Source: Paracoccaceae bacterium
GTDB taxonomy: Bacteria; Pseudomonadota; Alphaproteobacteria; Rhodobacterales; Rhodobacteraceae
Reading direction: 5' to 3'
Length of the DNA: 40,107 nucleotides
NCBI GenBank assembly: GCA_902633655.1
Contig: CACPHA010000010.1
Coordinates: forward strand, 1-40,107
Under the pieces are notes generated by a model. The model made no database searches, was not told the DNA's origin, and worked only from the letters and a program-made list of their open reading frames with translations. Numbering within the stretch: the stretch's first letter is position 1; the number at the start of each line of letters is the position of its first letter. The translations under genes and the position numbers were made by a program. Positions 21,684-30,580 of this stretch are shown piece by piece.

Positions 21684-22406
21684 TTAATCATAAGCTCGAG
21701 AATACTTGGTAACCCAGTCTGCAAGGTTCGGGATCCTCTCTTCATCGGTTATCACAGTTTCCACCTGGTCTTCCCATTTAGCCAATTTAGCTAAAGCTCC
21801 AACAGGATCACGAGTTATCCTGGAAACCGAAAATTTGTTAAGACCTATCTTCCTCGCAATCTGATTTACACCAATACCATTGCCAAACATTTCCATAATC
21901 TGGGTAACCTCTGTCTTATTATAAATTGGTTTTCTACCTTTATAAGCTAGTTTGTTTCCAGCTTGTGCTCGAGCAATCCCGGCCGCCTGCGCTTCCCTCC
22001 ATGCCACCGCTTGCGCCTTTGCCAGTGCAGACATGAAAGATAGCAGTGCATCCCGGATTTCTTTAGTCATTTTATCTTTTGGGTTCGCATCAAAAATAAT
22101 TCCGTTGATGACAGTTTTAACTGTAACACCCATGTCTAGAAATAAACGGATGTTTTTTTGAATTTCCTCATAGTTTTTCCCAAATCTATCAATCCAAAAA
22201 CAAACTAAAACATCTCCACTTCTCAAGAGATCAAGTAAACGTTTTCCAGTCTCTCTTTTATAAAAAGGTAATTGTAAATCTGACGCAGATGTATCTTCAG
22301 CGAGAACGTCATCAAATACAAACCCTGCTTTCTTGGCCTGCACTAGCTGATGACCGATAGGCTGTAATGTAGAACTGCTGCTTCCGTAAAATACTGTCTT
22401 AGCCAC
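21684..22406 (-). CDS. Serine recombinase (resolvase/invertase family) with atypical active-site motif
   Basis: YGSSSSTLQPIGHQ...LLRSGDVLVCFWIDRFGKN...ALLSFMSALAKAQA plus C-terminal HTH (GVNQIARKIGLNKFSVSRI). Confidence 0.85.
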   Translation of the reverse strand: MAKTVFYGSSSSTLQPIGHQLVQAKKAGFVFDDVLAEDTSASDLQLPFYKRETGKRLLDLLRSGDVLVCFWIDRFGKNYEEIQKNIRLFLDMGVTVKTVINGIIFDANPKDKMTKEIRDALLSFMSALAKAQAVAWREAQAAGIARAQAGNKLAYKGRKPIYNKTEVTQIMEMFGNGIGVNQIARKIGLNKFSVSRITRDPVGALAKLAKWEDQVETVITDEERIPNLADWVTKYSRAYD

Positions 22407-22765
22407 TAATCCAACTCATTTGTTGCATATAGACCTATAGCATATATATTAACACCTAACAATAGGCATAAAACTCAAAAATAAATTCTTAAATTCCATA
22501 TTTGTGTAGTACAAGAGTATATCTTTTTGCTACATTTTATATTAAGAATAATTCGCTAATTCTATACATCTTGGTCTACCTTAGTAAGAAAAGCTTTTAT
22601 CGGAGTAAGAAACATTTATGTAAACCCAAAAGACAATGCCTCAGGGAAAATTCCAGTAATTGTAGCGAGATCTTAAACTTTCGGAATAATTACATCTTAA
22701 TGTGGCTAAGTAAGGTATTAGATTTCTAGAGCTAAACAAACCAGATTTTTTTGAATTCCAATCCT

Positions 22766-23701
22766 TCATATCCCCTTAAGATCGCACCGGTACGGCGGGT
22801 TACATCCTAGAGTTTCGCAATTTAATGCAGCCGCTTTAGACGCTTGGGAAACCATCTGACGCAGAGTTTCAGTTTTCAGGGATTTTAATTGGTGCCCTGA
22901 CAAATTGCATTTTTCAAGCTCTGCTAAAATCGTACCCATAAAGGTATCGCCTGCTCCGACAGTATCTACAAGTGAATTAACTGTGATCGCGGCTATATCA
23001 AATGTATTAACCGCTGTTCGAACCGTTGCACCTTTTTCTCCTTTAGTAAGAATGACTATGCTAGCGTTTGTCTTTTTATATAAGTCGTCAAACGCATCCT
23101 TTAGCGATACATCAGGTATAATATACTCTAAGTCCTTATCAGATAACTTCAAAATATCTGTGTGTTGCATCATCCTTAATAAACGATCGATATATGCCTC
23201 TTTATCTTTTACAAAATCCGGACGAACGTTAGGATCAAGGCTTGTAAAAACGCCTCTTGATGCCATTTTTGAAAAAATATCTTCCCACAATTCTGCATCA
23301 AAACCTTCAATCAGCGCTAATGAACCAATATGGAAAATAGTTGCTTCTTTAGGGATCACTTCATCTAGAAGAGACAACGTAATCTGACGTTCGGCAGTTC
23401 CGTGTCTGTAAAACTGATAGCTAGCTTGATTATCGATTATAGAAACCACTGCGCAAGATGTAGGAGCATTAACACGTGGAGCGCACAGCTTAACGGCATC
23501 GGCAGACAAACGGTCCGTAAGAACATTTCCAAGAGTATCATTTGATACTGGCGTCACATACCCGACTGAACCACCTTGACGAGCCGCAGCAATAGCAACG
23601 TTGTAACAGGATCCACCAGGTATAGCTTTATAGACAGGTAGGCCACCGAGAGTATCGGTTTGCACGAAATCGATTAAATTTTCGCCACCAATTGTTATCA
23701 A
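22766..23701 (-). CDS. PfkB-family sugar kinase (fructokinase-like)
   Basis: GGSCYNVAIAAARQG, DTVGAGDTFMGTILAEL; TTG start overlapping upstream stop. Confidence 0.92.
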   Translation of the reverse strand: MITIGGENLIDFVQTDTLGGLPVYKAIPGGSCYNVAIAAARQGGSVGYVTPVSNDTLGNVLTDRLSADAVKLCAPRVNAPTSCAVVSIIDNQASYQFYRHGTAERQITLSLLDEVIPKEATIFHIGSLALIEGFDAELWEDIFSKMASRGVFTSLDPNVRPDFVKDKEAYIDRLLRMMQHTDILKLSDKDLEYIIPDVSLKDAFDDLYKKTNASIVILTKGEKGATVRTAVNTFDIAAITVNSLVDTVGAGDTFMGTILAELEKCNLSGHQLKSLKTETLRQMVSQASKAAALNCETLGCNPPYRCDLKGI

Positions 23702-24359
23702 GGTTTACCTTCCTCGGCGATAAGCTCAAAATCCAATATCGCCTTTTGTGTTAATTCATCGTCGAAGCGATTTCTCGCTACAGAGGGCGAAATTGTGAAA
23801 TACGTATGCCCAATTGATACTATATCAACCACTTGCTATGCATTTCGCAATGATGCAATAATTGGCTGGCACTGAGTGCTGGATGACATCGCATGGATAA
23901 CACTCATATGAGCCATAACATATAAATCCGCATCATACATGCGTCCAAAATAAGGGGCAATATATTTTGCACAGAGAGCACTAGCTGTGGTCATCTGTTT
24001 TGCATCATAGCAAGCAGTCATCAAAATTGATCCTCCCATCGCCTTAATTTGGGGCGCCAACCTGATGCCGTCTTCTGTTAATGGAATTTCAACAACGCAA
24101 GTAAGGCCAATCTGCGCACCAACCCTGTAGGAATTTCTGAAAACTTTAACGCATTTGACGCACTTCCGAATATTTGCGCATGGAATTCCTTAGCGCCCGA
24201 AGCGCAAGCTTCCTTGGCAAAGTCGAACCAATTTATGCCGCCGTAAGTTAATCCAGCTTTGGCAGTAAGAAGTGGGTTGGTCGTGATGCCGTAGAAAGTC
24301 CCGAATGGCATGAAATTTCGCCAATCAGCTACGTCTGCCGAATCTAGGTATAAACGCAT
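23698..24359 (-). pseudogene. Transaldolase / fructose-6-phosphate aldolase-like, frameshifted and stop-interrupted
   Basis: MRLYLDSADVADWRNF...GITTNPLLTAK then frame change to GAQIGLTCVVEIPLTEDGIRLAPQIKAMGGSILMTACYDAKQM...AKYIAPYFGRM...SLRNA*QVVDIVSIGHTYFTISPSVARNRFDDELTQKAILDFELIAEEGKP*. Confidence 0.88.
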
Positions 24360-24813
24360 TTCGAAATCACAAATTGCATGCTTTACCAAGATTCGAATTC
24401 AAGAAATAGCATGAAACTAAAACTAACTAAATTCACAGCGACCCCAGACATAATTAAGGTAACCAGGCAACATTTCCGTAGCAAAGGCACTGGTGCAATT
24501 GCGTTACTAAAAATTGGGCAAAATCGGTACTAGAAAGAGCTGTGGCTACCATATAATAAATACAAAAAATCTTTTGTTGTACTTATAAGTTGATAACTTC
24601 TATTTAAATTTCCAGCGCCACTGAGTCGGTTTTCAACTCACAAAGTCAATTCAAAACTCAAAATTTTCAATCCGCTATTGTGATGGCACCCAAAATTAAT
24701 CGAATTAATTATAACTCTTTCACACAGCTTATATTTTATAGACAAAAATCGACAACTGGTCACCGATTTGATTTTTGAGTTACGATCGTCTCCTACAGAA
24801 ATGAGGGAACGCG

Positions 24814-25167
24814 ATGATTAAATTAAATACACATCCCGACCTAACGGTTTGAATTATTCAACTCAACGTAAGAGACGCTGAAATGTTCAAGGCGTGGTCT
24901 AAAGATCGCGCATCAAAATATGTAAGCGATCTTAAAGAAAAAAATAACATTAGTTATTAATGGCATATACCTAAAGATGGAGGAGAAGCAACATTAATAG
25001 AAGCTTTCATTGATAGCAATACTATGATGGTTCGTTTGAGCAATCATATGTCGAGCCCATTGGCAACTGAAGATTTTGAACAGGTTGATACGACCACTGT
25101 TATATTTTCAGGGAAGGCTAAACAAGATGTAATTGAAGCTCTTTCGGCCCGGAGCGCCAAGTTCTAG
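24814..25167 (+). pseudogene. Small ABM-like (dimeric alpha/beta barrel type) protein with two in-frame stops
   Basis: MIKLNTHPDLTV*IIQLNVRDAEMFKAWSKDRASKYVSDLKEKNNISY*WHIPKDGGEATLIEAFIDSNTMMVRLSNHMSSPLATEDFEQVDTTTVIFSGKAKQDVIEALSARSAKF*; single frame with TGA at 24850 and TAA at 24958. Confidence 0.7.
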
Positions 25168-25398
25168 TCACACCACGCAGGTTATAATCTAGAGGTCGAA
25201 GCACCTCGCTAGTTGGAGTAGAGCATCTAGTCTAGCCATAGCTAGAAAATGAAAGCAGTATTTTGCCGCAACCTCTTAATTTTCAGGCTTTCCTAACCCT
25301 CCAGAACAAATGATCTGGAACTTAGTGTAACTACCTTTCAATTATTTGTAATAGCTAATTGGTTGCGGGTTTAAACACTTGAAGTAAGGGAGGGGAAA

Positions 25399-25677
25399 AT
25401 GAGTATCAACCAAAAATATAGGGCAGTATTTTCTAATTGGGACAAATACGCCTTCCGGGACATTCATCACGCAGACTTTATGTTCATAAGAGAAACTGAA
25501 TTGCTTACACTTGACGAGCAAGTTGATGGTATAGATAGGCTCTTCAGGGAAAATGACTATGTTTCAGAAGCGCGGGGGCAGGATGGTGCTGAAATAGTTA
25601 CATCAGTTACGCTGATTAAGAACGGTAAAGCATGGCGACAAATTGCTAACCGAGTAAAGCCTGATAAATTTGCTTAG
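25399..25677 (+). CDS. Small NTF2/SnoaL-like protein, possibly shortened
   Basis: ADFMFIRETELLTLDEQVDGIDRLF...GAEIVTSVTLIKNGKAWRQIANR; GGGAGGGGAAAATG start context. Confidence 0.5.
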   Translation: MSINQKYRAVFSNWDKYAFRDIHHADFMFIRETELLTLDEQVDGIDRLFRENDYVSEARGQDGAEIVTSVTLIKNGKAWRQIANRVKPDKFA

Positions 25678-26133
25678 TCCCAAAGCGTTAGTCTCACTAC
25701 AACCACCCTACGCTGGCATTAAGCCTTCCGTTTTTGCGTGGCAAACAGAGCTGCCTGACCAATAAATGTTGGCGATTGGCTAAAGCTTATTGGTGAATAA
25801 ATTACGACCTATGGAATTACCATGCACTGCATAGCAATGGGAATTTAGATGTACTAAGCGGCTTGCAGGATGCTTTTTACTTATACCCTCGCCCTCTATC
25901 CAAAAAAAGCTCCTAAATTTCCATAAACTCTATTACCAGTAAGTTTGCACCAACTCACTAAGTCAGTTATTTGAATTTTTCACTTCAATAAGTTGTATAA
26001 AATTGAGATAGCAATCCGATCTATAAGGAGCGTCATTTCCATTACCATGATGCATGAGCATATTTTCTATTCGTCAAATTTTGTTCAAGGCATTAAAAAT
26101 ATTAAAATTTATTAGATATTGTAGAGGAAAACG

Positions 26134-26436
26134 ATGAGTTACTTAAGAGCAGTAATGGTCGATGCAAAAACATTAGAGAACCGTGATAATGTCCTCAATC
26201 GCATCAACACAAGGGCCAGTGATATATTTCCAGAAATCCAAATGATGATGGCTATTGCTACAGGCGAAACAACAGCTTTAAGTATTTCGGTCTATGAGGA
26301 TGAAGAAGCTGCAAGCAGAGCTGTTACTCAGAGAGACGCCGATAAGGACGAAACTGGGTGGGAGCTGGAAGTTGCTTTTGAGGGGCTGCTTGCGGCTTAT
26401 TATAAAAAAGACCCTGTAATAGCAGATGAAAATTAG
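26134..26436 (+). CDS. Small protein, possible dimeric alpha/beta-barrel fold, unknown function
   Basis: 100 aa ORF with AGAGGAAAACG before ATG; size and pattern only. Confidence 0.5.
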   Translation: MSYLRAVMVDAKTLENRDNVLNRINTRASDIFPEIQMMMAIATGETTALSISVYEDEEAASRAVTQRDADKDETGWELEVAFEGLLAAYYKKDPVIADEN

Positions 26437-26798
26437 ATGTTAATGAAAAATGTTTTATTATTTAGTTGCGAAACATTGGTTTTACTCGATAAAAATAACC
26501 TTGACAGTGCGGTTAAGTATTTTTTCACACGATGTGTAAGTACGTTCGTGGATTGTAAATATTTGGGTTAGAAGGGTGATGGAAAACTTACGATAAGTTG
26601 TGTCCGGTAATCGCCTTCAAGTAATTGAATTACGCATCTAAACAACAGCCGTACCGATGTTTTCAATCATGATATTACTCACAACGTACCAAAAAAGGCT
26701 TCCAAAAGGGTGAAAGTTTAATGCAGGGAGTCTAGCTATTAAAATGGGGAGCATAATTATGGCGTGCAATGATTTCCACCAGCTAATAGGATTTATTA

Positions 26799-27104
26799 AT
26801 GGCAGACATTAGGCGGACAATAATGAATACTTTCGCAGATGAAGAAACCTGCGATATGTTTATTATGATCTTAGAGAAAAAATGGGGGGATTTCAAAAGT
26901 CCCCTTATAGGCAAGGCCACTATGGAAGTGGTAAAAGATGTCACTAGCCCTGAAAGTATGAGCGTGATTTGGACTTATGAAAATCCAGAGGATTTAACAA
27001 CTATCAATGAGTTCGGTGACGATTGGATAATTCCATACAGAAATCGACTTAAACCTAAAACTGAAACATTTACTGGTGTTGTTGAAGTGCGAATGGAATT
27101 TTAG
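26799..27104 (+). CDS. Small protein of unknown function, possible alpha/beta-barrel-like
   Basis: 101 aa ORF; coding-like composition; start context AGGATTTATTAATG. Confidence 0.5.
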   Translation: MADIRRTIMNTFADEETCDMFIMILEKKWGDFKSPLIGKATMEVVKDVTSPESMSVIWTYENPEDLTTINEFGDDWIIPYRNRLKPKTETFTGVVEVRMEF

Positions 27105-27265
27105 GATTTATTGTTCATCAACTTTATCGCTTGGTCGAAATCAGCACTCGTTGGTATTTTCAAGTCAGCGTTAATAAGTGCAACAATCTTTGCACCATGA
27201 AACTTAATTTTCGTGGTGCCATTAATGTATTCAAAAGAAGCAGAAAATAGAAATTCAGTTAATTT
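27101..27265 (-). pseudogene. Short ORF fragment without start codon
   Basis: KLTEFLFSASFEYINGTTKIKFHGAKIVALINADLKIPTSADFDQAIKLMNNKS*. Confidence 0.25.
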
Positions 27266-27466
27266 TTATTCTTTGGCTAATCCACGCCGGAAAGCATTAA
27301 AGGTAATATTGACGGTTCAGATCGAATGGCTACCGTAAAAGATGTTTTTGCCGCTCATGGTAGCGCAGTTAACGTGATTAGTTTCACATGTGGACCTAAT
27401 AGCGTATTAGTAGATATGAGTTGACCTATTAAATAATTGCTGATGTACGCTAAGCTTCCATTTGAG

Positions 27467-27602
27467 TTATCTGGCTCAATGCCAGATAATCTGTATCTCG
27501 GGTTAGTAGATGATGCTCCATTTGGAGCACTTCCAAGTCAATCACAAGCGCCTACAAACCAGCTAACACTTAACTCATTAGTTAGGCTGTAAACCTGGCG
27601 CT
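27467..27602. repeat. Cluster of three inverted repeats (hairpins)
   Basis: TTATCTGGC-TCAAT-GCCAGATAA (27467-27489); TGCTCC-ATTT-GGAGCA (27514-27529); AGCGCC(27547)...CAGCTAAC...GTTAGGCTG...GGCGCT(27602). Confidence 0.6.
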
Positions 27603-27795
27603 AATTTGCCTATATCCTCATTGGCGTAAATACTAAACTGCAATATAAATCGCTTCTACGGGCAATGGCTTAAACTACTTTTACTTAGCAAATAGCAACA
27701 AATTTAAGCATTTTAGAGACGAAGTTCGCGGTAGACAGAACTGTGGACAGGTGTAATGATTTAGCAATTAGAATTTAACCTTGTGAGGTGATTTT

Positions 27796-28458
27796 TTGCA
27801 ATATTCGCCGCAATCCGAACCGTGCCCGCTTAAATTTTCACCCTTTAAATCATGTACCGTACCACGACCAATTGGGTGGCTTTCGACCGTTTCCAAACAG
27901 GGCACACCCAATCTAGCACCTTTTAGCCAGTGGCAAAATTTGACCTTTGATCCGCCAATGGTGATGTTTGCAGCCAATCAGTTATCTTCTGGTGATCGTA
28001 AACACACGGTTGTGAACGCGGAGGAGACAGGATGGTTTGTTTGGAATATGGCCACCTATGGTCTACGTAATGCAGTCAACCTCTCTTCGGTTGAATTATC
28101 CGAGACAGAGGATGAATTTCAACACGCTGGCGTAACTCCAGAACCTTGTATATCTGCGCCAGGGCCACGTGTTTTGGAAAGTCCGGCTCATTTTGAGTGC
28201 CGTTATCTCTCGACCCATCGACTGCGTGGCAATTCAAATCATGGCTGGGTTGAAGTTATATATGGTGAGGTTATCCTTATCCACGTCAAGGATAGTTACC
28301 TTACTGCTGAAGGTAAAATGGATATTCCAAAAATTCGACCTTTGGCGCGACTGGGATATTATGACTACACCTCTGTCACAGACGTTTTTGAAATGCGTAT
28401 GCCGAACGCCGCAAGTATGTCGGAACAGGGTTTAGAAGGAAAATCTACTCTTGGTTAG
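27796..28458 (+). CDS. Flavin reductase-like (FMN-binding split-barrel) protein
   Basis: SCTVPRPIGWLSTVSKQGTPNLAPFSQWQNLTFDPPMVMFAANQ; TTG start assumed. Confidence 0.87.
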   Translation: MQYSPQSEPCPLKFSPFKSCTVPRPIGWLSTVSKQGTPNLAPFSQWQNLTFDPPMVMFAANQLSSGDRKHTVVNAEETGWFVWNMATYGLRNAVNLSSVELSETEDEFQHAGVTPEPCISAPGPRVLESPAHFECRYLSTHRLRGNSNHGWVEVIYGEVILIHVKDSYLTAEGKMDIPKIRPLARLGYYDYTSVTDVFEMRMPNAASMSEQGLEGKSTLG

Positions 28459-28492
28459 CATATGGGGAATGGAAATTTTTAAAATTTTGCTA

Positions 28493-29095
28493 TTAATATT
28501 CAAGAGTGGCTCCCTGAGGTTCGAAACCGCTGATACTGCCAACTTTTGAGGGACAAGCGGAACAAATAATTATTAGATTTTTTAAAGCCTCCAGTTCCAC
28601 ATAATCGCCCGGTTTTGCAGTAGTTGGTTTATCTTTTAGATATCCATCATCTAAAACAAAAGCATGCTCAAACAAATTCCAAGGACTTGGAGTTGCAAAG
28701 CTTTTGGCACCAATTTTTTCCATGGCTGCATTATAATTTTCGTCACAGCTAGAAGGTGGAGCTGGCTCCCCATAGAACTTGTAACTCCCTTGGCTACATG
28801 CTGCGTGAAGTGTATCGTGGCATCCCTGGGAAGTATCAGAGGAAACCTTCAAAATTGGCTTAAAGTGATTACTAACCAAGATATCGTTTGGCTCAAACCA
28901 AATTTTATACAGCGCCGATCTGCTATGCGACATGGACAATATCTCATTGAAGTTCTCTGAGTTGAGCGCCCAAAAGTCTACAACCTGATTCCCAAACGTA
29001 CTTATTACCTTCAAACTTTGGCCTTTATAAATATTCGCTACACAAAAATTTCCCGGTTTAATAAAAAGGTTTTTAAGCATTTTTCTTCTCACCAC
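28493..29095 (-). CDS. DUF1989 / urea carboxylase-associated family protein
   Basis: GNQVVDFWALN, SMSHSRSALYKIWF, GCHDTLHAACSQGSY, TPSPWNLFEHAFV, DYVELEALKNLIIICSACP. Confidence 0.87.
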   Translation of the reverse strand: MVRRKMLKNLFIKPGNFCVANIYKGQSLKVISTFGNQVVDFWALNSENFNEILSMSHSRSALYKIWFEPNDILVSNHFKPILKVSSDTSQGCHDTLHAACSQGSYKFYGEPAPPSSCDENYNAAMEKIGAKSFATPSPWNLFEHAFVLDDGYLKDKPTTAKPGDYVELEALKNLIIICSACPSKVGSISGFEPQGATLEY

Positions 29096-29447
29096 CCACA
29101 GTGCACCTTGTAATAGGTATAAACCTCACCACTTACAAAAGTTATTTTTTTGAACATGTGTGTTCATTCTTTAGAATCGTGAGATATTTAAACTACATTT
29201 CATGACAACCAATAAATTTCTTATTAAAAAGCTTGAAGTTAATGTAAGTCTTCAGACCCGTTAAGAAATTCTTAGTTATAATGCAAAGATAGGGAGCAAG
29301 AGTGCTGCCTAGCCTTAATTTAAACTCCTGCGACTTAATATTTTAGGCGTGATACCAAGAAGTGCAAGTCGAAGATTAAATGCCTTACGTATTGGGCATA
29401 TACTGTTTACTAAATTTGCAACAAGTCTTGTTTGATAAAGTTCAAAA

Positions 29448-29624
29448 ATGCCTAAAACTAAAAATATTGTAATAACTGCTTTTGTTGCAGCCGGCCTGCG
29501 CTTCTGATACTACCTTGCATTACACGGCGGCATAGGCACCAAGTTCTTTTGGCCCATTCTCACTGGGCTCAACGATGGTATGAATAATAGCTTCTGGAAT
29601 CTAATTGAAGCGATATGCAGGTAG
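29448..29624 (+). pseudogene. Short hydrophobic ORF interrupted by in-frame TGA
   Basis: MPKTKNIVITAFVAAGLRF*YYLALHGGIGTKFFWPILTGLNDGMNNSFWNLIEAICR*; TGA at 29505. Confidence 0.35.
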
Positions 29625-29695
29625 TGTCATTAGGCCCTATATCCGGGCTTGAACAAGATAGCTAAGGCAATATGTAATGAGCGAGGCTTGTCTCT

Positions 29696-30580
29696 TTAAA
29701 ATGTATTATCGCGCAAATCAAAAGCATCCCGCACAGCATCACCGATGAAGTTTATGGATAACACAACTAACATGATTGCCAGGCCTGGAAAAACTCCCAA
29801 CCACCAGGCCTGACTGATAAAGCTACGCCCATCTGCTAATATGAGCCCCCATGTTAGGGTGTTGACCCCCACTCCCAATCCTAGAAATGACAGAGATGCT
29901 TCGCCTAGAATGGCATATGAAATTGAGACAGAAGCTTGAACAATTATTGGCCCCATAGCGTTGGGTAAAATGTGTTTAAGCATGATGCGAAAATCCGATG
30001 TCCCCCCAACACGAGCTGCTTCAATGAAAGGTTGCTCTTTGAGAGACAGAACAATTGATCGTGCAACACGGGCAAAATGATCCAAAAAAGCAAGCGAAAT
30101 CGCGACAAAAATGTTCAAAAGACCTGTGCCGAAAACTGCTACCAAGTAAACGGCTATGATAAAATTTGGGAAAGCCCACTGCAGATCAATATAGCGCATT
30201 ATGATCATATCGATCCACCCACCATAATATCCTGCCCAAACTCCCAAGAAGACGCCCACAACAAGCGAAATTGCGACCGTGACAAATCCGACAAAAAGAG
30301 AGACTTGGGTGCCCCATATTATGCGTGAAAACAAGTCTCTTCCCAAGTCATCTGTCCCCAGAAAATGTTGCCAAGATGGAGCCGACATCATGTTTAGTGT
30401 CATCTCGTTTGGATCATGGGGGGAAAGCCATGGCGCAAAAAGAGCCGCAAAAAGAAAAATCAATAAGATGATTAATCCCCCCTTGGCTGTGCCGTCCGCC
30501 TTAAAGACTGAATAGATACGCGCAAGCGCAAAAGATTTTGAATAACTCTGATCACTTTGAAAAGTCAGTTTTTCAGACAT
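29696..30580 (-). CDS. Dipeptide/oligopeptide-type ABC transporter permease (DppC-like)
   Basis: FLGTDDLGRDLFSRIIWGTQVSL, LKHILPNAMGPIIVQASVSISYAILGEASLSFLGLG. Confidence 0.95.
   Translation of the reverse strand: MSEKLTFQSDQSYSKSFALARIYSVFKADGTAKGGLIILLIFLFAALFAPWLSPHDPNEMTLNMMSAPSWQHFLGTDDLGRDLFSRIIWGTQVSLFVGFVTVAISLVVGVFLGVWAGYYGGWIDMIIMRYIDLQWAFPNFIIAVYLVAVFGTGLLNIFVAISLAFLDHFARVARSIVLSLKEQPFIEAARVGGTSDFRIMLKHILPNAMGPIIVQASVSISYAILGEASLSFLGLGVGVNTLTWGLILADGRSFISQAWWLGVFPGLAIMLVVLSINFIGDAVRDAFDLRDNTF

Noticed and set aside
24411-24533. 40-aa ORF MKLKLTKFTATPDIIKVTRQHFRSKGTGAIALLKIGQNRY
   Set aside because: Too short, no clear ribosome-binding site and no recognised family; possible chance ORF.
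27560-27589. Integron attC-like site (GTTAGGC with near-complementary GCTAAC)
   Set aside because: Spacing is only about 13 nt, the left box does not match RYYYAAC, and there is no integrase or cassette array.
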